64,000 nt of DNA from Trifolium pratense (lineage: Eukaryota; Streptophyta; Magnoliopsida; Fabales; Fabaceae), in the NCBI RefSeq assembly GCF_020283565.1, contig NC_060063.1, positions 20,960,720 to 21,024,719 of the forward strand. The letters run 5' to 3'. Under the pieces are notes generated by a model that saw only the letters and a program-made list of their open reading frames with translations, did not search any database and was not told where the DNA came from. Shown in pieces: positions 46,540 through 57,791 of the stretch (positions within the stretch are counted from its first letter, which is position 1; each line of letters begins with the position of its first letter). Both the position numbers and the translations under genes were made by a program.

Positions 46540-49500
46540 ATGAATCATTCATGGTATCTGGATAGTGGGTGTTCAAGGCACATGACTGGTGATAAACAAC
46601 TATTTTCTAAGCTGACTATGAAAGAAGGAGGTTCTGTTGGTTTTGGAGGAAATCAGAAAGGAAAGATAATAGGTACAGGTACAGTAGGTAATTCCTCCCT
46701 ATCTATTAATGATGTTTGGTTAGTTGATGGACTTAAGCATAATCTATTGAGCATAAGTCAATTTTGCGACAATGGTTATGTAGTTGTCTTTAATAAGGAA
46801 TCATGTACTGTGTCTAAACAATCTGATAACACCATGATTTTCAAAGGTCTGAGAAAGAACAATGTTTATAAAATTAATCTTTCTGATTTGAATGAACAAA
46901 AAGTGATGTGTCTTTTGACCTTGAGTGAAGAAAAATGGATCTGGCATAAGAGGTTAGGCCATGCTAACTGGAGGTTAATCTCTAAGCTTAGTAAGCTTGA
47001 CCTTGTCAGAGGTTTACCTAAAATTAAATATCACTCAAACACACTTTGTGGTTCATGTCAAAAAGGAAAGATTACAAAGTCATCTTTTAAACCTAAGAAC
47101 ATTGTCTCTACCTCAAGACCATTGGAACTTCTTCACATTGATCTTTTTGGACCAGTTAACACTGCTTCAATCAATGGAAAGAAATATGGATTAGTGATTG
47201 TTGATGATTACAGTAGATGGACTTGGGTAAAATTCCTAAGAACAAAAGATGAAGCTTATGATGAGTTTAGCATCTTCTGCAAACAAATTCAAAATGAAAA
47301 AGGCTACACTATTTTAAAAGTTAGAAGTGATCATGGTGGAGAATTTGAAAATGAACCTTTTGAAAACTTTTGTGAAAAATTTGGCATTCTGCATGAATTC
47401 TCTTCTCCTAGAACTCCTCAACAAAATGGGGTTGTAGAAAGGAAGAATAGAACTCTGCAAGAAATGGCCAGAACCATGATGCATGAAACAAATGTAGCAA
47501 AGTTTTTATGGGCAGAAGCTGTAAACACAGCATGTTATGTTCAAAATAGAATCTATATCAGATCTAAGTTGAACAAAACTGCTTATGAATTGTTCAAAGG
47601 AAGAAAACCTGATATTTCTTATTTTCATCAGTTTGGATGCACGTGTTACATCTTAAATAACAAAGTCCATCTAAAGAAATTTGATGCTAGAGGTTATAAG
47701 GGTATCTTTATAGGATATTCTGAACGCTCAAAAGCATACAGACTATATATTTCTGAAACACACACTGTGGAAGAAAGTGTGCATGTCAAATTTGATGACA
47801 AAGAGCCTGACCAAGTGTCAGAGCTTGTGGAAGGTTTATCTAGATTTCAGGTATCAGAGGATCAATATTCAGATATTCCAAACTACTCAGAACATCCATT
47901 CTCTGAAGTACCTCTGAACACAATAGTTCCTACAGACTCTGAACAACCAAGAACAGAAGCATCTGCTGAACCTGATGTTGATGAGTCTGAAGATGATGAG
48001 CCCCCAAGAAATACTTTCAAATACAAGTCATCACATCCAGAGGAACTGATCTTAGGCAACAAGGATAGTCCAAGAAAGACAAGATCTCAACTGAGAAATG
48101 AGGAATCATTAGTTGGTCTTATCTCAATGATGGAACCTTCAAAGATTGATGAAGCTCTGAAGGATGATGCTTGGATTGTAGCAATGCAAGAAGAGCTGAA
48201 TCAATTCCAAAGGAATGATGTATGGACTCTAGTGCCTAAACCTTCACACAAGAACATTATTGGAACAAAATGGGTATTCAGAAACAAGCTGAATGAACAA
48301 GGTGAAGTGGTAAGGAACAAGGCTAGATTGGTTGCACAAGGCTATAGTCAACAAGAGGGGATTGACTATACTGAAACCTTTGCACCAGTTGCTAGACTTG
48401 AAGCTATCAGGTTACTTCTATCTTATGCTGTTAATCATGGAATAACCTTATATCAAATGGATGTTAAAAGTGCCTTCTTAAATGGTTTTATTTCTGAAGA
48501 AGTGTATGTTAAGCAACCTCCTGGTTTTGAAGATGTCTCAAACCCTGAACATGTTTTTAAACTGAAGAAATCACTGTATGGTCTGAAACAAGCTCCAAGA
48601 GCTTGGTATGACAGACTCAGTAATTTCCTTCTTGAAAAAGGTTTTGAGAAAGGAAAGGTTGACTGCACACTCTTTAGAAAGACAACCAAAGAAGACATCT
48701 TAATCATTCAAATTTATGTTGATGATATTATTTTTGGTTCAACTAATGCTGCTTTGTGCAAGAGTTTTTCTAAGATAATGCAGGATGAATTTGAAATGAG
48801 CATGATGGGAGAGTTGAAGTTCTTTCTTGGAATTCAAATCAATCAGAAGAAGGAAGGAACTTATGTTCATCAATCAAAATACACTAAAGAACTTCTGAAG
48901 AAATTCAATTTAGATGACTGCAAGATAATGAATACTCCTATGCATCCAACTACCAACATGGGCAAGTCAGATGATGAAGGAAAGGTAGATCAAAAGATCT
49001 ACAGAGGTATGATTGGTTCTTTACTCTATCTGACAGCCTCTAGACCAGATATTTTATTCAGTGTTTGCTTATGTGCAAGATTCCAGTCAGATCCTAGAGA
49101 ATCTCATCTTACAGCTGTAAAGAGAATCTTTAGGTATCTGAAAGGAACAACTAATCTTGGACTTCTCTATAAGAAATCCAATGATTATGTGCTAAATGGA
49201 TTCTGTGATGCTGACTATGCTGGAGATAAAATTGAAAGAAAATCCACAAGTGGCAATTGTCAATTTGTTGGTGAAAACCTTATCTCCTGGGCTAGTAAGA
49301 GACAAACTACTATAGCTTTGTCTACAGCAGAAGCAGAATACATTTCAGCAGCTAAGTGTTGCACACAACTACTCTGGTTAAAATATCAGTTAGAAGATTA
49401 CCAGGTAAGCAGTAACAATATTCCTTTATATTGTGATAATACTGCAGCCATTCATCTATCTAAAAATCCTATCCTACACTCTAGAGCCAAACATATTGAA

Positions 49501-49662
49501 ATTAAACACCATTTTATCAGAGATTATGTTCAGAGAGGCATTATAGATATTAAGTTTGTTGATACTGAAAATCAATGGGCTGACATATTTACTAAAGCCT
49601 TATCTGTTGAAAGATTTGATTTTATAAAGAAACATCTGAACATGTTTTCAATCTCTGAATGA
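46540..49662 (+). CDS. Sirevirus D pol (protease, integrase, RT, RNase H)
   Basis: Open from 46498 to the stop at 49660-49662, in the -1 frame relative to gag. The first ATG is 46540, just before the protease signature [13 protein letters not shown]. Order: protease; pre-integrase zinc domain ([15 protein letters not shown]); integrase core with acidic residues in HIDLFG (about 47136), RSDHGGEF (about 47323) and VVERKNRT (about 47433); RT with [11 protein letters not shown] and YVDDIIFG (about 48714); RNase H with [15 protein letters not shown] and YCDNTAA. All catalytic signatures look intact. Pol cleaves gag-pol, copies the RNA to DNA and inserts it in the nucleus. How pol is expressed (frameshift, reinitiation or a single-base change at the junction) cannot be settled here. 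Confidence 0.93.
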   Translation: MNHSWYLDSGCSRHMTGDKQLFSKLTMKEGGSVGFGGNQKGKIIGTGTVGNSSLSINDVWLVDGLKHNLLSISQFCDNGYVVVFNKESCTVSKQSDNTMIFKGLRKNNVYKINLSDLNEQKVMCLLTLSEEKWIWHKRLGHANWRLISKLSKLDLVRGLPKIKYHSNTLCGSCQKGKITKSSFKPKNIVSTSRPLELLHIDLFGPVNTASINGKKYGLVIVDDYSRWTWVKFLRTKDEAYDEFSIFCKQIQNEKGYTILKVRSDHGGEFENEPFENFCEKFGILHEFSSPRTPQQNGVVERKNRTLQEMARTMMHETNVAKFLWAEAVNTACYVQNRIYIRSKLNKTAYELFKGRKPDISYFHQFGCTCYILNNKVHLKKFDARGYKGIFIGYSERSKAYRLYISETHTVEESVHVKFDDKEPDQVSELVEGLSRFQVSEDQYSDIPNYSEHPFSEVPLNTIVPTDSEQPRTEASAEPDVDESEDDEPPRNTFKYKSSHPEELILGNKDSPRKTRSQLRNEESLVGLISMMEPSKIDEALKDDAWIVAMQEELNQFQRNDVWTLVPKPSHKNIIGTKWVFRNKLNEQGEVVRNKARLVAQGYSQQEGIDYTETFAPVARLEAIRLLLSYAVNHGITLYQMDVKSAFLNGFISEEVYVKQPPGFEDVSNPEHVFKLKKSLYGLKQAPRAWYDRLSNFLLEKGFEKGKVDCTLFRKTTKEDILIIQIYVDDIIFGSTNAALCKSFSKIMQDEFEMSMMGELKFFLGIQINQKKEGTYVHQSKYTKELLKKFNLDDCKIMNTPMHPTTNMGKSDDEGKVDQKIYRGMIGSLLYLTASRPDILFSVCLCARFQSDPRESHLTAVKRIFRYLKGTTNLGLLYKKSNDYVLNGFCDADYAGDKIERKSTSGNCQFVGENLISWASKRQTTIALSTAEAEYISAAKCCTQLLWLKYQLEDYQVSSNNIPLYCDNTAAIHLSKNPILHSRAKHIEIKHHFIRDYVQRGIIDIKFVDTENQWADIFTKALSVERFDFIKKHLNMFSISE

Positions 49663-50114
49663 AAAATTGTTTTTGGCAATTAAAGTGTAAGAGGTTATGT
49701 ATATCAGAACTTATGATTCAGAACATCTGAAACACAAGCTCTGACGTACTTGACTCTGATAGAGAATTTTAAATAACTCAGAGGCTCTGAATTATTTTAG
49801 TGGGAAACGTTCAGTATTCACTGCTGAACAGTTGTCCATTAAAATAGCAGTTACCGAGTAAATTTTCTGCACGTGGTCTACGTGTGTCAGGTAGTGGGTG
49901 GTTAATGATGATTTTTGGTATTCAACTTTTTGTCAATTAGCGTAACTTCCCAAATTTGCTATTTTCGTGTTAACTGTACTCATTTAAATAAACTTACACA
50001 ATACACTTGCACACTATTCACTTTCACAACCTACACTTTCATATTCTCTCTAAACCTCCAACACAATTTCTTTCTCTCTCGTTAGTCTTCCAAACCTTAC
50101 CCTAATCTCCAACA

Positions 50115-52772
50115 ATGGCTGGTGCTTCGTCTTCGTCTTCATCAAAGATTCCACCGTTCATGTTTAGACATCTTCAGATTGTTGGAAATGAAATGGAATT
50201 CCCAGAATCGCAACTAACGTTACTACCTGAGAAGATGGTCGACTTTGACAGTTTGAAAGAAAATGGGTATGATGTGAAACCGTACTTCTCTGCTCAAGGA
50301 TGGAACAAGTACTTCGACATGTTGAATGGTCCTATCTATCCAGATCTTTTGAAGAAATTCTGGATGAAAGCGCGAGTTTTCTCTAAGTATGAAGCTAAGC
50401 AAGAGGAACTTGCCGCAATCGAAAGAAATCCTAGTCTGAAAGGAAAAACTAGGAAGGAGATGGGTCTTTTGGAGTTCACTGGTACACAGATTAGGTCTAA
50501 CATCTGTGGTATCAATCTTACTTTTTCTCCAATACACTTCAATGCGTTGTTGGGTTTGGATAACTCTGGTTTGGTGCTGGATAATTTTGAAAAAGATACA
50601 AGATTCAGAGAAGAACTTCTGCACAGGATGTGCATTGATATGAAGTTGAAGGGAAAGGTTAAAGGTCTGACAGATGAGTGCAGGGTCTTATTCAAGATTA
50701 TCTTGTCAACTATCAGTCCAAGAGTTGGTGGTACTGATACTATCTCGTGGCCTCATCGTCATCTGATTTACTTTCTTCTGACTGAAAGGAAAGTAAATCT
50801 GGGTAAATACTTTTTTGAGAGGATCTGTGAAGCCATCTTCCAAAGCAAGTCTCAGAGAAAAACAACTATTGTTTATCCTAGATTGCTTTCAGATCTTCTG
50901 TACCAAGGTCACATTGTTCAGAATCTGAAGAAGTTCTATCCAGAACTTATGGCTCAGAAGCTCTTACCAGAAGTTCTGAATGCAAGCTTCTTAACAAAGA
51001 TGCACTTAATCAACACCAAGCTGGTTCAACCTAAACAAGAATTTAGAGTTAGACCTGAAGATCGTATGTATGTAGAAGGCTACCCAATTATATCTGAAGC
51101 TGATGCTGAGCATGTGATTCAGGACTACTTAGAAGTGCTTAGAAAAGAAGGTTTGGTTGTTGATAGAAGTATGGTTCCTCCAGCTCCTGTAAACATGTAT
51201 AACCCTAAGAGGAAGCCAAAGAGGAAAGCTGAACAAGACAAACCAGATCTTTTGGCTCAGAAGAAGGTTAAGGTTGAGCAATCTATGGCTGAGCAAAGAA
51301 CTAAGAGGAAGCATGAAGAAACTACAAACAAGGCTGCTGAAGGAGCTTCCAAAAAGCCTATGGTTGTTGAAGTTGAAAGTTCATCTGAGGAATCTGACTC
51401 TGAAGATGAGACTGAGTCTGATGAAGAAACAATTGCTGAAAGCCTTCGTAGAAGACCTGCTCCTATTTCTAAAGATAAAGGTAAGTCTTCTAAGTATGTT
51501 TTTAATGAAAATGAGATTGGATTAGGTTACACCAAACCTCTCAAAACTATCTTACCAACCTCTGATATTTCAACCTCTGATAACCCCCTATCTGAACTGG
51601 AAAAACATTTGAGCCCTGACCCTCTTAATAATCACCCTCTTTCTCATGAAACTCAACACAAATCTAGCTCACCTCCAAAATCTACATCACCTCAACCTGA
51701 ACCAACCTCTTCCACAAAACAATCCTCTCCACCTCCTGAACCAACCCCTGAACAAATTGCTCCTGAACCATCCCCTGAACATAAATCTCCTGAACCATCT
51801 CCTGAACATGTTCACCCTGAATCCACTTCTGACATCTCATCATCTGAACCAACCCCTGAACCCCATCCTAACCCAAGTGCTGAACATGCTTCTCCTGAGC
51901 GTATTCACACTTGTGCTCCCAAGCCTTCAGAGGTAGAAGTTGTGATAATTGACAACCCTACTCCTGAAATACCTACTCTCTCTACCATTCCCAATCCTTC
52001 ACCATCATCATCCAACACTTTTAGAAATCTATCCACTCAATTTCATGAAGACTTGCTTAGATTATCTACAATAAAGGACAGGTTCTTAGTTTGTCCTTCT
52101 GATGTGGATCTCGAAGTATCAAGCATTAAGGCAAGGATTTGCAATGCTTTGGATGTTGCTGCTGCAAAGGTTAAGGCTGTAGTTGGAAGAAGAGACTTGG
52201 ATGTAATAAGCTTCATGAGGGAGAGTATGGCTAGGGCTGAATTGAAAAGGTTAACCATGTTTAATCATGCTGGATTTGAACTTGCTAAGCTGGAAGAAAT
52301 TGCTGCAGTTGAACACCGTCTGAATGCTTTCAAGAGTTCAGAGTCTGGAGTCATCTGGATAGACTCCAAGCTTTTTCAGAGTCTTGAAGCTCAGAGATCT
52401 GAGTCTGAAAGGTTAGAAGAAGCTGCTGCAAGAGTTGCCCAGTTGGCAAATGAGGTGCACCAAGAAGATGTGCTTGCTTCTCAGAATCAAGAGGATGTGC
52501 TGATGATAGACTATCCAGAGGAAGGTGAACCCTCTGATAAAGGCAAGGCACCTTTGATTGAAGAACCAGAACCTGTGATTGAAGATCAAGCTCCTGTTAT
52601 GGCAGAACAGTTGCAGATATTTCAAGAAGCCCTGAGGGAACAGCAAGAAGGTCTAGAACGTCAAAGAGCTGCTCAAGAGACATTGGAAACCAAGGTGGAT
52701 GGTTTAGTTTCCAATGTGGGATCTTTGAATGACAAATTTGACCAACTCTTAGCCTTTCTTAAGAAACCCTAG
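50115..52772 (+). CDS. Sirevirus D ORF3 (plant-transposon-protein-domain protein)
   Basis: 885 codons, 452 bp after pol. ATG 50115 has context CAACAATGG. Residues about 60-330 resemble the putative plant transposon protein domain known from Sirevirus ORF3 (cues FSPIHFNALLGLD and SPRVGGTDTISWPHRHLIYF). A basic cluster (about 365-410, a plausible nuclear-localisation region), an acidic Ser/Glu stretch (about 420-445) and a Pro/Glu/Ser repeat region built on PEP/SPEH words (about 515-610) follow. The C-terminal 100 residues look coiled-coil. No signal peptide or membrane segment is seen, so it is unlikely to be an envelope glycoprotein although such ORFs are often called env-like. Function unknown; a Gag- or chromatin-associated role is only a guess. 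Untouched by stops, unlike its counterpart in C. Confidence 0.88.
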   Translation: MAGASSSSSSKIPPFMFRHLQIVGNEMEFPESQLTLLPEKMVDFDSLKENGYDVKPYFSAQGWNKYFDMLNGPIYPDLLKKFWMKARVFSKYEAKQEELAAIERNPSLKGKTRKEMGLLEFTGTQIRSNICGINLTFSPIHFNALLGLDNSGLVLDNFEKDTRFREELLHRMCIDMKLKGKVKGLTDECRVLFKIILSTISPRVGGTDTISWPHRHLIYFLLTERKVNLGKYFFERICEAIFQSKSQRKTTIVYPRLLSDLLYQGHIVQNLKKFYPELMAQKLLPEVLNASFLTKMHLINTKLVQPKQEFRVRPEDRMYVEGYPIISEADAEHVIQDYLEVLRKEGLVVDRSMVPPAPVNMYNPKRKPKRKAEQDKPDLLAQKKVKVEQSMAEQRTKRKHEETTNKAAEGASKKPMVVEVESSSEESDSEDETESDEETIAESLRRRPAPISKDKGKSSKYVFNENEIGLGYTKPLKTILPTSDISTSDNPLSELEKHLSPDPLNNHPLSHETQHKSSSPPKSTSPQPEPTSSTKQSSPPPEPTPEQIAPEPSPEHKSPEPSPEHVHPESTSDISSSEPTPEPHPNPSAEHASPERIHTCAPKPSEVEVVIIDNPTPEIPTLSTIPNPSPSSSNTFRNLSTQFHEDLLRLSTIKDRFLVCPSDVDLEVSSIKARICNALDVAAAKVKAVVGRRDLDVISFMRESMARAELKRLTMFNHAGFELAKLEEIAAVEHRLNAFKSSESGVIWIDSKLFQSLEAQRSESERLEEAAARVAQLANEVHQEDVLASQNQEDVLMIDYPEEGEPSDKGKAPLIEEPEPVIEDQAPVMAEQLQIFQEALREQQEGLERQRAAQETLETKVDGLVSNVGSLNDKFDQLLAFLKKP

Positions 52773-53050
52773 GATTCTATGCACATTTTCTTCATATTCT
52801 TATGTTTTGCTTGCTTCTTTTGTCATGTTTATTTCCTTGTTTACCTTCTGAACACTTTTTCTGGTTTATCTATTTCAAGATTTTGTTTATGTTTTGATTG
52901 ATTACTTATTTTAAGTCCACTTGATATCTATATTTTCTTGATAAATAAGAACACAAGAACACAAGATGCTTTTAAAAACGAAAATTTTTATTAATGATCT
53001 GATAATGTAGAGTACATTGGTAACAAGAAAAAGAAAAAGACAACCTAATC

Positions 53051-53416
53051 CTAATCAGATGGATAAAACTCAGAAGAAATCTCTGATTTCTCCTCAGCAT
53101 CCTCTGATGATAATTCAATGGGATCTGGGTTTTGCTCTTGTTCTTCTTCTTCTTGTTCCTCTTCTGGAACATAGCTAGCCAAGAACTCCACATAGTCAGC
53201 ATCATCTTCATTCTCTTCAGCTTCAGAATCTGATGAGATGATTATTATCTCAGCATCTTGTGGTTTCTTGTTGTCTTTCTTATCCTTCTCTTCGTCTTCG
53301 CGTTTCTCTTCGTTCTTCTTTCTCTTAAACTCTGCGATGCGTAAACTGAATCTTTTCATTATTCCAACTTTCTCTTGCTTCACTTGTTTCTTCTTGTTTT
53401 TATGTGAAGCAGGCAT
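53051..53416 (-). CDS. Antisense ORF of 121 codons in element D, unknown product
   Basis: Opposite to gag-pol, between ORF3 and the 3' LTR. It starts at ATG 53416 and ends at TAG 53051-53053. The N-terminal third is basic (many Lys/Arg; a second in-frame Met is at about residue 20, 53359). The rest is strongly acidic with IIIISSDSEAEE and runs of Glu, a composition like SUMO-interacting or chromatin-linked acidic tails. On the minus strand a TATA-like GTTTATAAAA lies at 53431-53440, close to the first ATG, and AATAAA occurs at about 52987-52992, some 60 bp after the stop. It could be an accessory gene, a captured host exon or a chance frame in biased sequence. I know of no firm family match. 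Confidence 0.45.
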   Translation of the reverse strand: MPASHKNKKKQVKQEKVGIMKRFSLRIAEFKRKKNEEKREDEEKDKKDNKKPQDAEIIIISSDSEAEENEDDADYVEFLASYVPEEEQEEEEQEQNPDPIELSSEDAEEKSEISSEFYPSD

Positions 53417-53539
53417 GTTAACTTGTTCCTTTTTATAAACCCTTGAGCGCGTTGGTTTTTGTTTTTGAAATTAATTCACCTTTGTAACTACCACTCTTCT
53501 TTCTTTGACTGTCTTGGTTTTATAACTTTGTTTTACTTT

Positions 53540-53996
53540 TTGATAATGACAAAAGGGGGAGTAGTTACGCATTAATTGATATGTTCCAAAACTGAAACCA
53601 CGCCTTTTATCTCGCTTTTATCTGTTAAATTAAAAGTTGTTTCTTTTAAGTTGACTTACGTATTTCAATGCGGAGACTAAGTTAGTTGAAACTGAAATAA
53701 ATTTCATAAGTAAGGATAAGTTAAGAGTGCAATTTTAACTTAGCCTTGTGAGACTTAGGGGGAGAGCTTGCAAACCTCTCACTCTGAAGAAAGATATGAA
53801 ATTTGTTTTATTTCAAAACATCTTAATCTTATACTAAATTAAAATATCATGGATAAAACATAAAGTTCAGACTTTATGGAGTATCAATCTTAGGGGGAGC
53901 TTGCAAACCTCATAAACCTAAGAGAAACATGATAAGTTAATTTAACAACAATTGTCAATTAATACTTATGTTTGTCATCATCAAAAAGGGGGAGAT
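53540..53996 (+). other. Repeated polypurine tracts of element D
   Basis: Four purine tracts: about 53550-53561 (CAAAAGGGGGAG), about 53756-53765 (TAGGGGGAGAG), about 53891-53899 (TAGGGGGAG) and 53985-53996 (AAAAGGGGGAGAT) touching the 3' LTR. The second and third are followed by similar GCTTGCAAACCT words, so the block has been duplicated. Confidence 0.85.
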
Positions 53997-55127
53997 TGTT
54001 GGAACAAAATTGATTTAAAAATGTTTGCCCCTAAATCTATAAAGGTTTTGATGATAACAAAGTATTAATAAACAATTGGAAGGACTAAAAATTTATTTTA
54101 AGTGCGCAGATATAAGCATCATATAAGCTCTGAGTGAAGTTCAGAGGATGTGAACTCAGAAGTTCACAAGCGCTCAGAAGATGTTGGACTTCAGAAGATT
54201 CAACATTCAGAGGATGAAGACTTCAGAACTTCTTGTCTGTCTACAAGCTTCATCAACCTCTGAAGATCTCTTTGAAAGCTGTGAAAGATTCCTTTCACCA
54301 GTCAACTCTTCTACCAATGGAGAAAAGGACCTTTCAAGCCTGATCAGCTCAGCTACCTCTGTTTTGTCTGTCCTATCTTGAGAACGTGGGTCTTCAGTTT
54401 TGTTAGCTGAATAAGGAAAGTCCACTCTGCAGTAGTCAAAGTTACTGAAACTCTTTCTTAGTTTTGGATACAACCAAACTGCATCAAGACAGACTGCTTG
54501 AAGACAAAAGGTTATCAACTCCAACGGCTCCTTTTGCAACGACTCTTTTCTAGTGGTATATATACTAGAAGGATCAGCTGCAACTATATACAGACATATA
54601 ATACAATTATCAAGAATTGAACGTGCGCTGAACAAACTCTGAACTCTGTGATATACAAGCTCTGAACCTTTCTCAAGTGTTTTTGCACTTTAGCCAAATA
54701 CTCTGTAATATTTGTATTTGCTCTCTTTAGGTTCATCTAAGAGCATTTGTATATTTTTATATACTTTACCATTACTTGAGGAAACTTAAGCTTGTGTGCT
54801 TAAGTGTGTTACTTAAACTTGTGTGTTTAAGTGTGAAGTCTTAAGCTTGTGTGCTTGAGCATAGTTGTGAAGTCTCTTGCTTGTGTGCTTGAGCAGGTGT
54901 AATCTTGTGTGATTATAGTGAACTCCCTTGGAAGTGCAAGGGGACTGGACTACTCTCGTTTTGTGAGAGGAACCAGTATAAACTGTTTGTGTGTTTTTCT
55001 CTCTCTCTCTCTTTGTTAATTGTGTTATTTATCCGCTGCGAACGTAGTTTGAGTTAAGAACTTGAAAAAGTTTTAACTTAGCTAAAACACAATTCAACCC
55101 CCCCCTTCTTGTGTTTTCACACCTTCA
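53997..55127 (+). repeat. Element D 3' LTR
   Basis: Identical to 42903-44034 apart from one C in a C run, as far as I could compare. Followed by TTCCT at 55128-55132. Antisense open frames of 142 codons in both LTRs are identical and carry no recognisable domain. Confidence 0.95.
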
Positions 55128-55962
55128 TTCCTAATATTCTTCTTTATTAAGTTGATTTACACCTTAATATTCTTCTTTGATATTTAAACAAACATCATCA
55201 ACACACACAAACGATTTTGAGAGTAAAAACACTTATTTTGACCCAAAATCACTTATTTCAACTCCATAAAACATACCACACATAGAATATGTTTATACAT
55301 GTTCAAAAGCACTCAAAAAGCAACTTATTAACATCAATAATCACTTATTTCATGAATTTGACACATTTAAACACAAACTCATCAAACACAAAGTTGTTAA
55401 CAAAACATCTACAAATTCCCATTTTAAACCCCATCAATTTGTTCATACAACTTGTTAAGAGTTTATTAAACATGTTATGACCAATGGATTTCATTTTCAT
55501 TAAGAAAAATCCCTCAAACCCAAACGAAAATGAGTGTAGAGAGTTCGGGTATGGAGAAATCGACATTCTCCCCTCTCTATGAGTCACTCAAGAACTATGT
55601 AATCTACTCTCACACCTAGATTCGACGAGATCTCGATGATTGCTCTTGGATCTCTAGCTTTTGCCTTTGCCCTAGCTTTTCGCAAGCTCTCCCTTCTCTC
55701 TACCTCCTTCTTGAATCACCAAAAGTGATTTTCTCTCTCTAACATAAGCTATATAAAGCCCTCCCCATTTTGTGAAATAGGCCAAATTGGCCAAAGCCGA
55801 AGTCCAAGACCCAATAACTCGGCCAATCACTCACAACGCGTCCTAACTCGCTCTTTACCTAATGTTCTCGATAAATAATTATTTGCCACTCAATTAATTA
55901 AAAGTCATCGCAACAATTAATTAAACACTTAAATAGCGAATAATAAAAATCGGGTCTTTACA

Positions 55963-56215
55963 ACATGTATCAGTACAACATTCAAAAACTTAAAAGGGAG
56001 CAAAATACATAGGGTAAATAGGTAATTTAATATATAAACGGGTGGGTGAATGAGTTTCGGGTGTGGGTTTGATACTACCCAAACCCACACCCATATATTC
56101 GGATGCCACCGGAACCCAAACCCAAACTCAGACAAATCGAGTTTCGCCCGTTGACTTGGGTTTGAGTTCGGGTGGGTCTATCGGGTTTGGATTTTCCTGT
56201 CATCCCTAAAGTAAA
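55963..56215. mobile_element. Probable hAT-like remnant rich in CCCAAACCC / GGGTTTGGG words
   Basis: Subterminal-type repeats of CCCAAACCCACACC and its complement lead to an end TTTCCTGTCATCCCTA, resembling hAT non-autonomous ends (reverse complement TAGGGATGACAGG). No matching left terminus or 8-bp duplication was found, so it is truncated or misassigned. Confidence 0.4.
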
Positions 56216-56639
56216 TGGGTGTTAAGGTAATTTAAAATTTTTTCTCTCTAATTTCTCTCTCTTGCCGTTAATGAATCATCCTCATTACTTTTTTAAGAAT
56301 TAGAAGCAGCTCTGTTCATCCACCATTATTGTTCGATTCCCCTATTTCAATACTAAAAAGCAATATTGTCGTTTTAGCTTTACTTCTTTTTGTTCAGATT
56401 TCGACATACCGGTCATCTGAATGACCACCACCGTGACAGACCTCCGACACCAGTCACCAAAAAGGTCGCAGCCTTGATGGGCATCAGACTCTGACACGCC
56501 AGTGCAGATTATTCCTACCAAACTGGAACCAGACTTCTATTTAGACATAAAATTCCTTTTCTTATTCTTGATAAAGTAGCCTAAGATGAAGGGCAATGGT
56601 GTAATTTTGAACTTTTATTGCCAACCTGGTCAGCAGGAG
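56216..56639. other. Unassigned intergenic DNA
   Basis: Mixed AT-rich and slightly GC-richer DNA with a CTCTCTAATTTCTCTCTC stretch near 56242. No open frame, RNA gene or recognised repeat. Confidence 0.4.
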
Positions 56640-57791
56640 AAATTGGCCAAAGTTATTTGAAATTCTACAATCCTACCTTCTAAATCGTTTTTTTTAGAGA
56701 ACCTTACATCGTAACCCACAGATGAAAACTTGTCACTGAGAGGTTATCATCTACCCTCAAGATGTAGTCTCTGTGGTATTTCTACAGAAACAATCCATCA
56801 TCAATCTCTTCATTGATTGTGCTTTTGCAGTGTATCTTCTCGACTCTAGAACTGGATTGGTACAATTCTCAACAAGCAGTGTATCTTCTCGACTCTAGAT
56901 GACCCTTTCAAGCTCTGCTCTTTTCAATACTATCCTCTATGCAATCTTGTGATTCTGTCAGCAGTGGTCAATATTTTTAATGTTATTTGGTTTTGTAGAA
57001 ACAAATGTAGATTCTAAAAGCATAAACATTAGATCTGCTATCAATCTTATAATCACATGTGCTTCTTTATATAATAGTAGTTCCAAGTTGAATGTTAAGT
57101 CCTCTATTGAAGAGTTTTTTATTCTTAAGGCCTTCAGTGTTCAGTTCAGCACCGCTCCTCCTCTTGTCATTAAAGAAGTTTTATGGAAGTCCCCCATCTT
57201 CAATTGGGTAAAGTGTAATAATGATGATGCCTCGTTAGGTAATCCTGGACCCTTATCTTGTGGTGGTCTCTTCCGAAACTCAAATGCAGAATTCCTTGGA
57301 GCTTTTGATTATAATTTAGGTATTTCTAACTCTTTTAGTGCTGAACTGAACGGTGCTATGTATGCAGTAGAATTTGCTCATCATTTTGGTTGGAAGAATC
57401 TCTGGTTGGAAACAGACTCAATGCGGGTGGTTACTACTTTTAAGTCTTCTAAGATTATTCCTTGGCATCTTAAAAACATATGGGAAAATTGTCTTTTACT
57501 TATATCATCCATGATTTTTTTTTGTTTCTCATATATATAGAGAAGGGAACAATTGTGCAGACAAATTTCCCAACCTTGGTCTCTCTATTCTCACTCTTAA
57601 TTGATGGTGTAATGTGCTTCCTCATATTAGTGATGATTTTTTTAGAAATAGGCTAGGCTTCTCTTTCTATAAATTTGGTTAGCTGTCTTTTGGAGGGTTT
57701 GATGTTACCCCTCTTTTTGTAATCTTTTTTTTTTTTTAATATATTTTCATGGGGCTTGCTTCCTTGGCAAGCTTCCATTGCTTTAAAAAAA
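56640..57791 (+). pseudogene. LINE (L1-type) 3' fragment: RT zinc-binding region, RNase H, poly(A)
   Basis: 5'-truncated. At about 56640-56780 a decayed zf-RVT region reads DENLSLRGYHLPSRCSLCG; then a LINE linker, and from about 57200 a plant-type RNase H domain (cues DDASLGNPGPLSCGGLFR, SAELNGAMYAVEFA, WLETDSM) within an open stretch of 186 codons (56980-57540). A frame change in the T run near 57510 separates the final part (YREGNNCADK). Another stop lies near 57600. The 3' UTR ends in an A run at about 57783-57791. A 24-bp word ending CTCGACTCTAGA is duplicated at 56827-56850 and 56876-56899. Clearly dead. Confidence 0.82.

Larger units (their letters stand above)
42903..55127 (+). mobile_element. 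Sirevirus (Ty1-copia) element D, structurally intact and very young
   Basis: 12.2 kb. LTRs 42903-44034 and 53997-55127, perfect TSD TTCCT (42898-42902 and 55128-55132), initiator-Met PBS at 44037-44048, repeated purine tracts before the 3' LTR. Gag, pol and ORF3 are all open; an antisense ORF lies at 53051-53416. The only LTR difference I found is one C in the C run near 44010 / 55100. Large gag, extra ORF after pol and multiple purine tracts place it in the Sirevirus (Maximus/SIRE) lineage. This is the only element here with apparently complete coding capacity; present activity is not shown by sequence alone. Confidence 0.95.
42881..55962 (-). repeat. Old Tekay-type LTR fragment, split by Sirevirus D
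   Basis: 42881-42902 and 55128-55962 join into the proximal part of an LTR related to A and B (minus orientation), ending TCTTTACA at 55962. It shares the stem-loop linker TATTCTTCTTT and a segment similar to 2450-2990. It is more diverged than the other copies. No purine tract or PBS follows at 55963, so this is an outer LTR end or a solo LTR. The left part is missing at the Helitron end. Confidence 0.8.

Noticed and set aside
56980..57540. Host RNase H gene
   Set aside because: The domain is followed by a frame break, a LINE-type 3' UTR and an A run, and preceded by LINE zinc-binding remnants; it is a LINE fragment.
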